A stretch of 64,000 bases of DNA, taken from NCBI GenBank assembly GCA_964613805.1, contig CAZTJF010000003.1:62001-126000 (forward strand), given 5' to 3'. This DNA comes from XYD12-FULL-36-8 sp964613805. Lineage in GTDB: Bacteria > Bacteroidota > Ignavibacteria > Ignavibacteriales > Ignavibacteriaceae. Position 1 is the first letter of the stretch. The number at the start of each line of letters is the position of its first letter. The notes beneath the pieces are model-generated. The model had not been told where the DNA came from, searched no databases, and saw nothing but the letters and a program-made list of their open reading frames with translations. Position numbers and translations under genes: made by a program. Positions 1 through 8,279 of this stretch are shown here, piece by piece.

Positions 1-502
1 ATCCAATTTTTCAGCTTATTTTCATTTTCAGTTTTATATGTCTCTATTCAAAACTCTTTATCATAAGTCAACAGATATACCAATCACTTGGTTTGTAATT
101 CCTACTTATTGAAATAGTTGAGACTTTAACTTCAGTAATCATTTCAGATGCTTTTTGTAATAATTACTGCGGATTTTTAAGAAACTGTTATGTTATGACA
201 CAGATTTTTTAACTCAATGTTTTTAAGCTGAAAAATGAATAATTCGATTTTGGGGATAATACAAAATTTTTAATTCTCTTTATTTTCACACGAAAAACCA
301 CATGTTCTACGGTCGGCCTTGTTAAGCCATGCCCGATGTGATACATTTTTGTTTTTAGAAAATAACGATTTTGAAGTATTTTTTTTGAAAGTGGTGTAAT
401 TACAATTTGTCTGAAAAATTAATTTTATCAACCAGTTTACAAATGATGATTTATTCTGGTTGTTTCATTTTTTATATCTATTTAATTACTCACCGATCAA
501 CT
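1..502. other. Non-coding stretch with no recognised feature
   Basis: AT-rich sequence without a convincing open reading frame on either strand. A short GC-richer patch at about 300-345 could fold into a local hairpin, but it matches no RNA or riboswitch consensus I know. It may be the flank of a gene lying outside the window, or decayed sequence next to the repeat element that follows. Confidence 0.5.
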
Positions 503-1056
503 TATTAAGTCACCTTACGCAGAATTAAATTTTAGTAGCACGACTTTTAGGGAATGTTGCACAACTCGAATTTGTCATCCCGAACATGTTTCGGGGGTTT
601 CATTACAAAAAATATTTAGATGCTGAAATTAATTCAGCATGACAGTAGGATCTTACGCAACAGACCCTTTAATTCGTGGAGAAAGTGAACCAAAAAACTC
701 CGGCTTTTCCCAAATGAATCCTTCAGATAGCCACAAAATAGCTTTATTTAATGGCTAAAGCCAAAGCATTTGGTGTTACTCATGCCTCCGATCTAAAAGG
801 ACCGTTGCATAAGTGCTACTTGGGATTCACTAAGCACGTTCTTTAGAACGTGCTAAAAAATCTAAAGAAACAAAAGGACTTCAGTCCAAATATTCACAAT
901 TGTTTGGGCTAAAGCTCGAACCGTATCAGGAATTTTTAATCTCCGGCATTGGGGAAGCCATCCCTTTGGGAAAATGCCGGGGCTAATTAAGTTATGCAAC
1001 ACTCCCTAGAGGTCGGAGCTATTGATTATAACATTGTGCGTAAGGTGTGTTATTAA
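503..1056. mobile_element. Composite inverted-repeat element A (MITE-like, no transposase)
   Basis: The termini are inverted repeats. CACCTTACGCAGAAT at 511-525 matches the reverse complement of 1033-1047 at 14 of 15 bases, and flanking TTATTAA-like bases extend the match. The interior has no coding capacity and is a string of hairpins, for example AGCACGTTCTTTAGAACGTGCT-type pairing around 833-855 and GGCTAAAGCC-type sequences. A second element (550-667) is nested near the left end, and an inverted copy of that element's left end lies at 991-1006. The same outer termini recur at 53490-53694 and 54740-54957, so this is a non-autonomous repeat family. No matching transposase is in the window. 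Confidence 0.6.
550..667 (+). repeat. 118-bp dispersed repeat, copy 1 (nested in element A)
   Basis: Nearly identical to 37076-37192, with about eight substitutions and one indel by eye. Its ends are imperfect inverted repeats (GGGAATGTTGC... and ...GCAACAGACCC) and it is flanked by TTTA at 546-549 and 668-671, which looks like a 4-bp target duplication. The interior contains two hairpins, one around CCCGAACATGTTTCGGG and one around ATGCTGAAATTAATTCAGCAT. There is no coding potential. Confidence 0.7.
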
Positions 1057-1091
1057 TTAAAAGGTTTTCAGCTGCCGTTTTAACACAGTCG

Positions 1092-2729
1092 TTAAGCTTT
1101 AGGCAGAGTGAATATGAACTTCGTTCCTTTTCCAAGTTCGCTCTCAGCATGGATATTGCCCCCATTTTTATTTACCAATTCTTTACAGAGCATTAAACCC
1201 AACCCGGTTCCTCTCTCCTTATTTGTGCCGAGTGTTGAAAAACTTGAATCTATTTTAAATAGTTTCTTTAAATTCTCTTCGCCAATACCAACACCAGAAT
1301 CACTCACCGAAATACTCACATAGTCAGTTTGAACATTTGCTGAAACGGTAATTGTTCCGCCGTCCTTTGTAAATTTGATTCCGTTCGATATAAGATTTCT
1401 CAAAACGGTCTTAAACATATTTTTATCTGCGAATGCTCTAATTCCAGAATCTATCTGTTTTTCAAGTTTGATATTTTTACTTTTAGCGTTTTGAGCGAAC
1501 AGGTCAATCACTCCAGTGGTGATTGATTCAACATCTATTTCGCTTGGAGAAAATGAAATGCTGCCGATTTGCATTCTTGACCACTCAAGAAGATTTTCCA
1601 GCAGTGCCATTATATTTTTTGCTGCATGGTATGAATGTCCAATAAACTCTTTCTTTTCTTCATCTTTTAGCTCATCAAATTCTTCATAAAGTATTTCGCT
1701 GAAGCCCAGCAATCCGGAAAGAGGACTTTTTAGATCATGCGCAATTATTGAAAAGAACTTATCCTTACTTGCATTAAGTGATTTCAGCTCTTCATTAAAC
1801 TTTGTTACTTTTTCTTCAATTACCTTTTGATCGTTAATATCTGTGCAAGATCCTATATAACCAGCAAAGCGGCTATCGGATTGAAACCTTGGAACACCTT
1901 TATTTATTACCCATTTATAACTGCCATCGGCGGTTCTTAGCCGGTATTCAATCTCAAATGGTTTCTTCGCATCGCAAGAAGTTTTATACTCATGAAAAAA
2001 TCGTTGAAGATCATCGGGATGAATACCTTCAATCCAATTCAACCCGATTTCCTGCCCCAAAGTTCGCCCAGTAAACTGTTCCCAATATTTATTTACAAAT
2101 GTGAACAGCAATTCAGGATCCGAAATCCACATTAGAACAGGAGTTGTGTTTGCGATATTCTTAAAACGTTCTTCACTTTCTTTAAGAGCATCTTGAGAAA
2201 CCTTAAACATCGTAACGTCAGTTATAGTGGTAATACAATAAGTTTCATCATTGTCTTGTAATAAGGGTATACTTTCCAGCAGTGCATAGAAAAGACTTTT
2301 ATCTTTTCGCTCTACCACTACTTCGCAAGAATGTTTTGAGTTGAATTTGGTTACGTTTTCCAAATGAGTGATAAATTGATTGTGATGTTCGGAATTCACA
2401 AACTCCAGAAATGGTTTATTCAAGAGATGTTCTTTTTTTGATTTTAACTGATTAGCACCTGTTTGATTTAGTGATGAAATGATTCCTTTTGAATCAAATG
2501 TAAAATAGCCCGTGGGAGAATTTTCATAAATCTTATCATGTTCCAAGCGTAATCTGTCAAATTTTTGCTTTGTTACAACAATTTCTCTTGTTTTTTCCTC
2601 TAACTCCCGTTGTTTGGTCTCAATCTCTTTATATAATGATTCAACATTGTTAACTGGGCTAATAGCATTATTGATCTTTCTGTTGCCAAGATCACTACTG
2701 TTATTTATTTCACTATCAGTTGTTTTCAT
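1092..2729 (-). CDS. PAS-domain sensor histidine kinase, cytosolic
   Basis: This is a two-component sensor that autophosphorylates on histidine and would pass the phosphate to a response regulator. An N-terminal coiled coil (about residues 30-65) precedes two PAS domains (about 65-180 and 190-305). Next come the HisKA H-box with the phospho-acceptor His331 (IIAHDLKSP) and a HATPase_c domain with N-box NLISNGIKFT, G1 DSGVGI and G2 GTGLGL. No transmembrane segment or signal peptide is visible, so it probably senses a cytoplasmic cue. The frame extends to a TTG at 2753, but the ATG at 2729 is the better start. No response regulator is adjacent, so the partner is unknown. It is divergent from the lipoprotein array and separated by about 360 bp. 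Confidence 0.9.
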   Translation of the reverse strand: MKTTDSEINNSSDLGNRKINNAISPVNNVESLYKEIETKQRELEEKTREIVVTKQKFDRLRLEHDKIYENSPTGYFTFDSKGIISSLNQTGANQLKSKKEHLLNKPFLEFVNSEHHNQFITHLENVTKFNSKHSCEVVVERKDKSLFYALLESIPLLQDNDETYCITTITDVTMFKVSQDALKESEERFKNIANTTPVLMWISDPELLFTFVNKYWEQFTGRTLGQEIGLNWIEGIHPDDLQRFFHEYKTSCDAKKPFEIEYRLRTADGSYKWVINKGVPRFQSDSRFAGYIGSCTDINDQKVIEEKVTKFNEELKSLNASKDKFFSIIAHDLKSPLSGLLGFSEILYEEFDELKDEEKKEFIGHSYHAAKNIMALLENLLEWSRMQIGSISFSPSEIDVESITTGVIDLFAQNAKSKNIKLEKQIDSGIRAFADKNMFKTVLRNLISNGIKFTKDGGTITVSANVQTDYVSISVSDSGVGIGEENLKKLFKIDSSFSTLGTNKERGTGLGLMLCKELVNKNGGNIHAESELGKGTKFIFTLPKA

Positions 2730-2974
2730 TTTTGATTTTTGGATGAACTGCAAGTGTTCTTTTTTGATATAATTTCTGATTATTAAGCTCTAAATGATTA
2801 TGAATCATCGCCAATAATTTCTTATAACTCCTTTGTTTTCAATAATTAAAGCAATTTCGTGCCAGTTAAGTTATTGAAAATGTATCACATAGATTCACCA
2901 TCCTAAACTTGAACAGAAAGTATTACTTATGTCAATTGTAAGTTTTACTGAACTTGATTTCGGAAAATTTTTTG

Positions 2975-2991
2975 TAAGTAACTCTTACTTA
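2975..2991. promoter_or_regulatory. 17-bp palindrome, possible operator
   Basis: TAAGTAA CTC TTACTTA has perfect 7-bp arms with a 3-nt centre. It ends ten bases before the sigma-54-like motif and about 100 bp ahead of the first lipoprotein start. The position suits a regulator-binding site; the regulator is unknown. Confidence 0.3.
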
Positions 2992-3000
2992 AACAATGTG

Positions 3001-3016
3001 TGGCACCTGCTTTGGC
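3001..3016 (+). promoter_or_regulatory. Candidate sigma-54 (-24/-12) promoter of lipoprotein array
   Basis: TGGCACCTGCTTTGGC resembles the RpoN consensus TGGCAC-N5-TTGC. The -24 half is perfect, while the -12 half reads TTGG instead of TTGC. The implied transcript would start near 3026 and leave a leader of about 60 nt before the ATG at 3090. A sigma-54 activator is encoded at 25850-26962. The -12 mismatch falls at a normally conserved base, so this is only a candidate. Confidence 0.3.
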
Positions 3017-3089
3017 TGTCTCAATACAAATGGAAATAGAAAAAGTAAATTCAATGAACACAAAAAATCAAAATAAAAGGAGTAACAAA

Positions 3090-3653
3090 ATGAAAAGGTC
3101 TATTTATTTATTCGCGCTGTTAGCATTATTTGTAATTGGATGCAGCGAGCAGTCAAGTGTGCTTGCACCATTAAATAATGTTGATACAAATGAACCTAAC
3201 TGGATAGTTTCTTTTTCTTCTAGCGACTTAGCAGTTAATACTGTGCACTCGGCTTCTGTCTTGATCGATGGAGCAAAGGGAGGAGATGTTCAAATAAGAA
3301 AAAGTGTTCCCGGAGGACCTTTTGGAAAGATCCAAATTGATTCCCGGCTTCATATTCATGCCGGTTCATTTGCTGGAAAATTGACTATATCAACATATGT
3401 TGATGACACAAACTTTTTAACAACCTTTGGACCCTCGTATGTCTTCAACAGACCACTTGAATATACGTTAATGTTACAAGGTCTTAATTTAAGCGGAGTT
3501 AATCCAGCCAATGTACGATTTGTGTATCAAGCAGCTGATGGAACTATTCATCAATGTCAGTATTCTAGTATTGATGTTGACCTTACCAGAGGAAAATTAA
3601 AAGTAAACTCAGCACAAATACCTCACTTTTCACGTTATGGCTTTGTTAATTAA
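3090..3653 (+). CDS. ZU5-like lipoprotein, array member 1 (type A)
   Basis: Predicted secreted lipoprotein of 187 residues with signal MKRSIYLFALLALFVIGC and lipobox VIGC. The mature part has a glycine-rich stretch (GGPFGK), a [P/H]AGSFAG-T-I-S strand block, a FNRPLEY block and the C-terminal block HFSRYGFVN. This arrangement resembles ZU5-type beta domains, which is my inference. The ATG at 3090 is chosen because AAAGGAG lies just upstream and it gives a clean signal peptide; GTG 3000 and ATG 3054 are in-frame alternatives. It is closest to array member 3, sharing LFVIGCSE, GGPFG, the NP-V-FVY block and the FVN end. The molecular role is unknown; probably an envelope or surface protein. Confidence 0.75.
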   Translation: MKRSIYLFALLALFVIGCSEQSSVLAPLNNVDTNEPNWIVSFSSSDLAVNTVHSASVLIDGAKGGDVQIRKSVPGGPFGKIQIDSRLHIHAGSFAGKLTISTYVDDTNFLTTFGPSYVFNRPLEYTLMLQGLNLSGVNPANVRFVYQAADGTIHQCQYSSIDVDLTRGKLKVNSAQIPHFSRYGFVN

Positions 3654-3688
3654 ATAAAACAATGAGACTAAAATAAAGGATAAATACC

Positions 3689-4255
3689 ATGAAACAGTTA
3701 CTATCAATCACAGCAGTTCTAATGCTGCTATTTGTAGGATGTTCAAAAGACATGAACATTAACAGTCCTCAAAACAACCAAGTTACAGAAGAATTCGTTA
3801 CCAGGACCAGTCCGGAAGGATTAAATGTAAATGCACAATATACAGTATCAAAAGTAATAGATGGAAGTAAGGGCGGAATGATTTATTATGGAGACTTCAG
3901 TCAAGCACAAAGCGGCAACACAGAGAAAGTATATGCAGCATGTTATTTCCCAGCCGGAGCTTTTTCTGGAACAAAAACAATAACAATGACATTGGATACA
4001 AAGAAATGTACCGGAACATTTTCACCATCAATGACATTTAATAAACCGGTAAGCTTTAGTGCATTATTTACCGGTGTGAAGTTAAGTAATACCAGTCAAT
4101 CTCAATACACATTTGTTTATTATGATAAGAATGGGAATAAATATGTAATAGGTGCATCATATTTATATTTTGATGCGGTAAAGGGAGTATTAGGCATATT
4201 AAATGCACAGCTTCCTCACTTCTCACGCTATGGTATTGTAAGAAATTCTGAATAA
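3689..4255 (+). CDS. ZU5-like lipoprotein, array member 2 (type B)
   Basis: Lipoprotein of 188 residues with signal MKQLLSITAVLMLLFVGC followed by SKDMNIN. It shares the array domain: PAGAFSGTKTITMTLD, a TFSPSMTFNKPV block and the C-terminus HFSRYGIVRNSE. The signal peptide, the SKD-NIN start of the mature protein and the R-S-E-like tail make it closest to member 4. It lies 35 bp after member 1 in the same direction, so co-transcription is likely. No catalytic motif is visible; function unknown. Confidence 0.75.
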   Translation: MKQLLSITAVLMLLFVGCSKDMNINSPQNNQVTEEFVTRTSPEGLNVNAQYTVSKVIDGSKGGMIYYGDFSQAQSGNTEKVYAACYFPAGAFSGTKTITMTLDTKKCTGTFSPSMTFNKPVSFSALFTGVKLSNTSQSQYTFVYYDKNGNKYVIGASYLYFDAVKGVLGILNAQLPHFSRYGIVRNSE

Positions 4256-4284
4256 TCAAAAAAAATAATTAAAAAGGAAAAAAA

Positions 4285-4845
4285 ATGAAAAAGTATTTAT
4301 CAATAATCGTTTTGTTAAGCTTGTTCGTAATTGGATGCAGCGAGGAATCATTAGTAAACTCAAACCCAGGATCAACACAAAATGGTTATAAACTAATAAA
4401 ATTGCCAATAGCTTCCGGTTTACAAATAAATAATGTTTATTCAGATTCGAAATCAATATCGGGCAGCGCAGGTGGTTCGTTAAGTATCCAAGGCAGCTAT
4501 TCAGGCGGTCCATTCGGAACGGTAACAGTAAATTCCACATTAGTATTTCCGGCAGGATCATTTAGCGGAACAAAAACAATTTCAATGACAGCAGATGACG
4601 AATACTGTGCTTCAACGTTTTTACCAGGAATGTCATTTTCAAAATCCGGTATTTATAATATAACCTACACAGGAGTTGATCTCACCGGAATAAATCCATC
4701 AACAGTAAAATTTGTATACCTTAAGCAAGATGGAACATTGGAATATCCAACTCATGAAGGAATAACTGTTGAGTTTGCTACTGGTAAAATTTCAGTAAAG
4801 AATGCACAGCTTAATCACTTTTCACGTTACGGCTTTGTTAATTGA
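4285..4845 (+). CDS. ZU5-like lipoprotein, array member 3 (type A)
   Basis: Lipoprotein of 186 residues with lipobox VIGC in MKKYLSIIVLLSLFVIGC. The mature region has the GGPFGTVTVNS block, FPAGSFSGTKTISMTADD, TFLPGMSFSKSG and the end HFSRYGFVN. It is type A, most like member 1. A purine-rich Shine-Dalgarno (AAAAGGAAAA) precedes the ATG, and the gap to member 2 is only 29 bp. Function is not known; the strongly conserved PAG-F-G-T-I-S-M core suggests a shared structural domain. Confidence 0.75.
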   Translation: MKKYLSIIVLLSLFVIGCSEESLVNSNPGSTQNGYKLIKLPIASGLQINNVYSDSKSISGSAGGSLSIQGSYSGGPFGTVTVNSTLVFPAGSFSGTKTISMTADDEYCASTFLPGMSFSKSGIYNITYTGVDLTGINPSTVKFVYLKQDGTLEYPTHEGITVEFATGKISVKNAQLNHFSRYGFVN

Positions 4846-4887
4846 TCAACAAATTAATTTAGAAGTAAACTAAGAGCGGGATAAAAA

Positions 4888-5499
4888 ATGAAACAGTTAA
4901 TATCAATCGCAGCAATATTTTTAATATTCTTAGCAGGATGTTCAAAAGATGTAAACATCAACGGTCCCATTGAACTTCAAACTACAAACGGAGGAACCGA
5001 AAAAATAATAGGAGAATATTTTGCATTAGAAGCTCCAATAGAAGCGGATCCTGAGATAGATACATCAACTGTCTCGGAAGTAAAAGAGATTGATGGAACA
5101 ATAGGCGGTGTGCTTTCAATAGATCAAAATGTTGTAAGCAATGATGGAAGAATAGTTAATGTTAAGGCGCGATTTCAAGTAACTCCAGGTGCTTTTACTG
5201 GTAACCAAACAATTTCGATGACTGCTGATGTCAACAACGGATGCCTAACTTTTTCTCCCCAGATGAATTTCAATCAATACTGTAAATTAGATTATGAAAT
5301 AAAGAATATTAATCTGACAAATTTGGGATTTACACAAAACACTTCTGCAGCATACTTCGTTTATTTTCATAATTCCGGATTAATTCTTCCTGTTCTAAAT
5401 AGCGGAGTAACCTTTAACTTAAATCAAGGTGTTTTGAAAGTTAACTCGGCTAGAATTTATCACTTCTCACGTTATGGTTTCGTTCGAAGTAATGAGTGA
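4888..5499 (+). CDS. ZU5-like lipoprotein, array member 4 (type B)
   Basis: Lipoprotein of 203 residues, the longest of the array because of an extra acidic segment (about residues 45-65) after the lipobox LAGC. It starts MKQLISIAAIF, continues GCSKDVNIN like member 2, carries TPGAFTGNQTISMTADV and TFSPQMNFNQ blocks, and ends HFSRYGFVRSNE. It is the last gene of the array; about 205 bp separates it from the TPR genes. Function unknown. Confidence 0.75.
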   Translation: MKQLISIAAIFLIFLAGCSKDVNINGPIELQTTNGGTEKIIGEYFALEAPIEADPEIDTSTVSEVKEIDGTIGGVLSIDQNVVSNDGRIVNVKARFQVTPGAFTGNQTISMTADVNNGCLTFSPQMNFNQYCKLDYEIKNINLTNLGFTQNTSAAYFVYFHNSGLILPVLNSGVTFNLNQGVLKVNSARIYHFSRYGFVRSNE

Positions 5500-5704
5500 T
5501 TCCGAGTGTAGGGTTGTGTTAATGTAATATTTGCATTAAAAAGAGTTCTTAAGGTAGAAATTGTCAACCTGATACTTAAACTTTGCACTTAAACTGGCTG
5601 ATTGTATGGCATAAAGGTAGATGTGTGAATGAAGAAATTAGACTAAGAAAAAAATGAAGATTATTGAAATAAGGTTTCTTGATTAAATTAAAAAGAATAT
5701 AAAA

Positions 5705-6937
5705 ATGGAAACAAAAAAACAAGAATTTGCGGAAGACATTAAGTCGTTGCTTGGCAATTACTTCGATCAAACAGAAATAGACACATTTACTTCGAAGCTG
5801 AAAAAAAGTAACGAAAAAAATAGTCCAAACGAACTGATAAATAAATTCTACACCCAACAGCTTAATATTGATTATGATTTTGCAAAAGACAGAATGGAAA
5901 TTGATCGTGCAATAACTTTTGCGATGAAGAAACTTTCAAAAGAAAAATTTCTTACATTTTTATGCAAGCTCGGGCAAATATGCACCGGACACGGCAAGTT
6001 AAATTTAGCATTTGAAGTACTTAGCAAAGCTGTTAAGGAAAGCGAAAATAAAAAAGATAAAGCCGATAGTTTACTGCTTCTTTCCGATGTTCACAGCAGA
6101 AGAGCAGAATGGAAAAAAAGTATTGAGGTTCTAAATACTGCAAAAGATTTGTTTAATTCTATACATGATCATAACGGAGTCGGTAAATGTGAGAATATTC
6201 TTGGAGCAATTTATGGTGAAAAAGGGGAGTTGGAATTAGCAAAAATTCATTTTGAAAATTGTTTGGCTCTTATTGACCCTATAAAAGAAAAAGAGCTTGC
6301 GGCATTAGTAGAATTAAATTTGGGAAACATTGAAAACATTCATGGTGAATACGATAAATCGTACGAATATTTCATTAAATCGTTAAGAAAATTTGAATCA
6401 TTAGGCAATTTTCGCAGAATTGCAGAACTAAAGCATAGCATGGGAATGCTTTATGTTAATCAAGAAAAGTATAATGAAGCTATTTATGAATTTGATCAAA
6501 GTATCGAAATCTCTATTAAAGAAGGATTATTACCAATTCTTACTATTGCCTATCTGAACAAAGCTAATGTTCTTATTAAGCTGAAGGAATTTGAAGCAGC
6601 ATTGTGTTTTGTAGATAAGTCACTCGAGTTCTCTCACCAGATTGATGATAAACTCACAATTGCGGATATTTATAAAACCAAAAGCAGTATTGAAAAACAT
6701 TTTAAGAATTATGATAAAGCTGAAAATTACCTTCAATCCAGCTTGCTGCTGAACGAAAAGATGAACAACGTTTTAAATATTGCAGAATCATGTTTTGAGC
6801 TTGCACAATTATATGATGAGCTGAATCGCAAAGAAGAAAAAGAAAAATATTTGCAGCGTTCTCTAAAATACTTTCGTGAAATTCAAGCAGTAGATTATAT
6901 ACAAAAAGTTGAAGAAATGTTAGAAATTTCAATCTAA
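5705..6937 (+). CDS. TPR-repeat protein (cytoplasmic), paralog 1
   Basis: Protein of 410 residues made mostly of tetratricopeptide repeats (about residues 90-400), with units such as GKCENILGAIYGEKGE and HSMGMLYVNQEKYNEA. No signal peptide, transmembrane segment or DNA-binding or enzymatic domain is visible, so it is probably a cytoplasmic scaffold for protein-protein contacts. The N-terminal 80 residues (Y-F-DQTEIDTF...) are a separate conserved module also found in the next gene. The two genes are 27 bp apart and must be duplicates in one operon. A TGGC-N8-TGGC motif at 5595-5610 lies upstream. Confidence 0.75.
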   Translation: METKKQEFAEDIKSLLGNYFDQTEIDTFTSKLKKSNEKNSPNELINKFYTQQLNIDYDFAKDRMEIDRAITFAMKKLSKEKFLTFLCKLGQICTGHGKLNLAFEVLSKAVKESENKKDKADSLLLLSDVHSRRAEWKKSIEVLNTAKDLFNSIHDHNGVGKCENILGAIYGEKGELELAKIHFENCLALIDPIKEKELAALVELNLGNIENIHGEYDKSYEYFIKSLRKFESLGNFRRIAELKHSMGMLYVNQEKYNEAIYEFDQSIEISIKEGLLPILTIAYLNKANVLIKLKEFEAALCFVDKSLEFSHQIDDKLTIADIYKTKSSIEKHFKNYDKAENYLQSSLLLNEKMNNVLNIAESCFELAQLYDELNRKEEKEKYLQRSLKYFREIQAVDYIQKVEEMLEISI

Positions 6938-6964
6938 AAAAAATCTCAAAGAAGAGAAGAAATC

Positions 6965-8125
6965 ATGCAAAAAAATACTAATCCAGCTATTAACAAAGAA
7001 ATAGAAAATCTGCTTAAACAATACTTTAATCATACAGAAACTTCAAATTTCTATAAGCGTTTAACAAATTCGTTTGTTGAACATGATAAAACAGAAATTG
7101 TAACTAGCAAGGTTGATCAAGCTCAATTAAATGCAAAAATTCCAATAGGTGTGAATGAGCGTGAATTGGTAACACAAATCACCACATTTTCTGAAAAAAA
7201 GCTCCCAAAAGAAAAGTTCTTACAGCTTTTATTAGAACTTTCACAGTTGATGACATTTAACGGTGAAATAAGCATTGCTACCGAACTCAGTGATGATGTG
7301 ATTTCTAAAACTGAAAATGAATCATTACTAAAAAAATACCGTGCAGATGCATATCTGTCTTTGGCTAGAATTACTTGGTCACAAGCATACTGGGACCAAA
7401 GTTTGGATCATGTTAAAGAAAGTTATAAAACCTTTGCACAAATTGAGGATAAAGAAGGGTTTGCAAGATGTGAAAATATGCTTGCAACCATCTATGGTGA
7501 AAAAGGTGAAATAATTAAAGCATTGGATCACCTGGAAAAGGGGTTACTCTTTTTATCGGATAGTAATGACCTTGCGCTGCGTGCAATGTTTGAGGTTAAT
7601 CTTGGTATTCTTTACAACATGCGGGGCGAAAGCAATAAAGCGCTTTGGAACCTTAGGAACGGTTTGGGAAAATATGAATCGCTCAAAGATACAAGACGAG
7701 TTTCAAGAGTCCGCCATAACCTTGGTATGATTTATACTAAAGTTGGGGATTATCAAGCTGCACTTGAAGAGTTTAATAGAAGTATCAGTATTTCTGTTGA
7801 GAACGGTTACCTTTCTAACTGTGCAATTGGTTATTTGGGAAAAGCTTGTATTTACACTAAGCTTAAGAACAGCGTATTGGCTGATGTGTTCACTGACAAA
7901 GCATTGGAAGTGGCTTATAAAATTAATGATGCCCTTTCAATTGCGGAAGTCTATAAAATCAAAGGTATGATTCAGAGTGACTTGGAAAATTTCGAATTGT
8001 CGGAAGAAATGTTTGAATCAAGTCTTAGAATTAATAATGATTTGGAGAGCAATTTAAATAAAGCCGAAACCCTGAGTGAATTAAGTACTCTGCATGATAA
8101 AATAAAAGGAAAGAGTACCGAATAA
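6965..8125 (+). CDS. TPR-repeat protein (cytoplasmic), paralog 2
   Basis: Protein of 386 residues, paralogous to the preceding gene along its whole length: the N-terminal module (LLKQYFNHTETSNF), a KLPKEKFLQLL segment, then TPR units including ARCENMLATIYGEKGE and HNLGMIYTKVGDYQAA. It is preceded by an AAAGAAGAGAAGAA purine tract and followed by a strong terminator, so the operon ends here. No partner is predictable from sequence alone. Confidence 0.75.
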   Translation: MQKNTNPAINKEIENLLKQYFNHTETSNFYKRLTNSFVEHDKTEIVTSKVDQAQLNAKIPIGVNERELVTQITTFSEKKLPKEKFLQLLLELSQLMTFNGEISIATELSDDVISKTENESLLKKYRADAYLSLARITWSQAYWDQSLDHVKESYKTFAQIEDKEGFARCENMLATIYGEKGEIIKALDHLEKGLLFLSDSNDLALRAMFEVNLGILYNMRGESNKALWNLRNGLGKYESLKDTRRVSRVRHNLGMIYTKVGDYQAALEEFNRSISISVENGYLSNCAIGYLGKACIYTKLKNSVLADVFTDKALEVAYKINDALSIAEVYKIKGMIQSDLENFELSEEMFESSLRINNDLESNLNKAETLSELSTLHDKIKGKSTE

Positions 8126-8165
8126 ATTATAAGTGTTATTAATAAAACCTCCCATAAGAATTTTT

Positions 8166-8190
8166 AAAACGGGCGATTTTGCCCGTTTTT
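8166..8190 (+). terminator. Rho-independent terminator after the TPR operon
   Basis: AAAACGGGC (8166-8174) pairs with GCCCGTTTT (8181-8189) over a six-base loop. It is followed by a T-rich tract on the plus strand and sits 40 bp after the second TPR gene. Confidence 0.85.
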
Positions 8191-8279
8191 AATTTTAAAT
8201 ATTTTTTGTTGGATATTATTTTTAAGATAAATTTAAACCGTTCATTCTTTTTCGTAACCATTATCATTTTTACTTTTCG

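Larger units (their letters stand above)
2730..3089. other. Divergent intergenic region between kinase and lipoprotein array
   Basis: Non-coding region that must hold promoters for the kinase (leftward) and the lipoprotein array (rightward). The visible structure is a palindrome at 2975-2991 and a sigma-54-like motif at 3001-3016, listed separately. A GTG at 3000 is in frame with the first lipoprotein but would give an unlikely 30-residue extension ahead of a perfect lipoprotein signal peptide. Confidence 0.6.

Noticed and set aside
300..345. GC-richer patch resembling a structured RNA
   Set aside because: It can form a small hairpin but has no match to cyclic-di-GMP, cobalamin or other riboswitch cores that I know.
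503..1056. CRISPR-like repeats in the non-coding start of the window
   Set aside because: The repeats are inverted and unequal in spacing, with no regular spacers and no cas gene nearby.
3000..3089. GTG-started N-terminal extension of the first lipoprotein
   Set aside because: It would bury the lipoprotein signal 30 residues inside the protein and overlap the sigma-54-like motif; ATG 3090 has a good Shine-Dalgarno.
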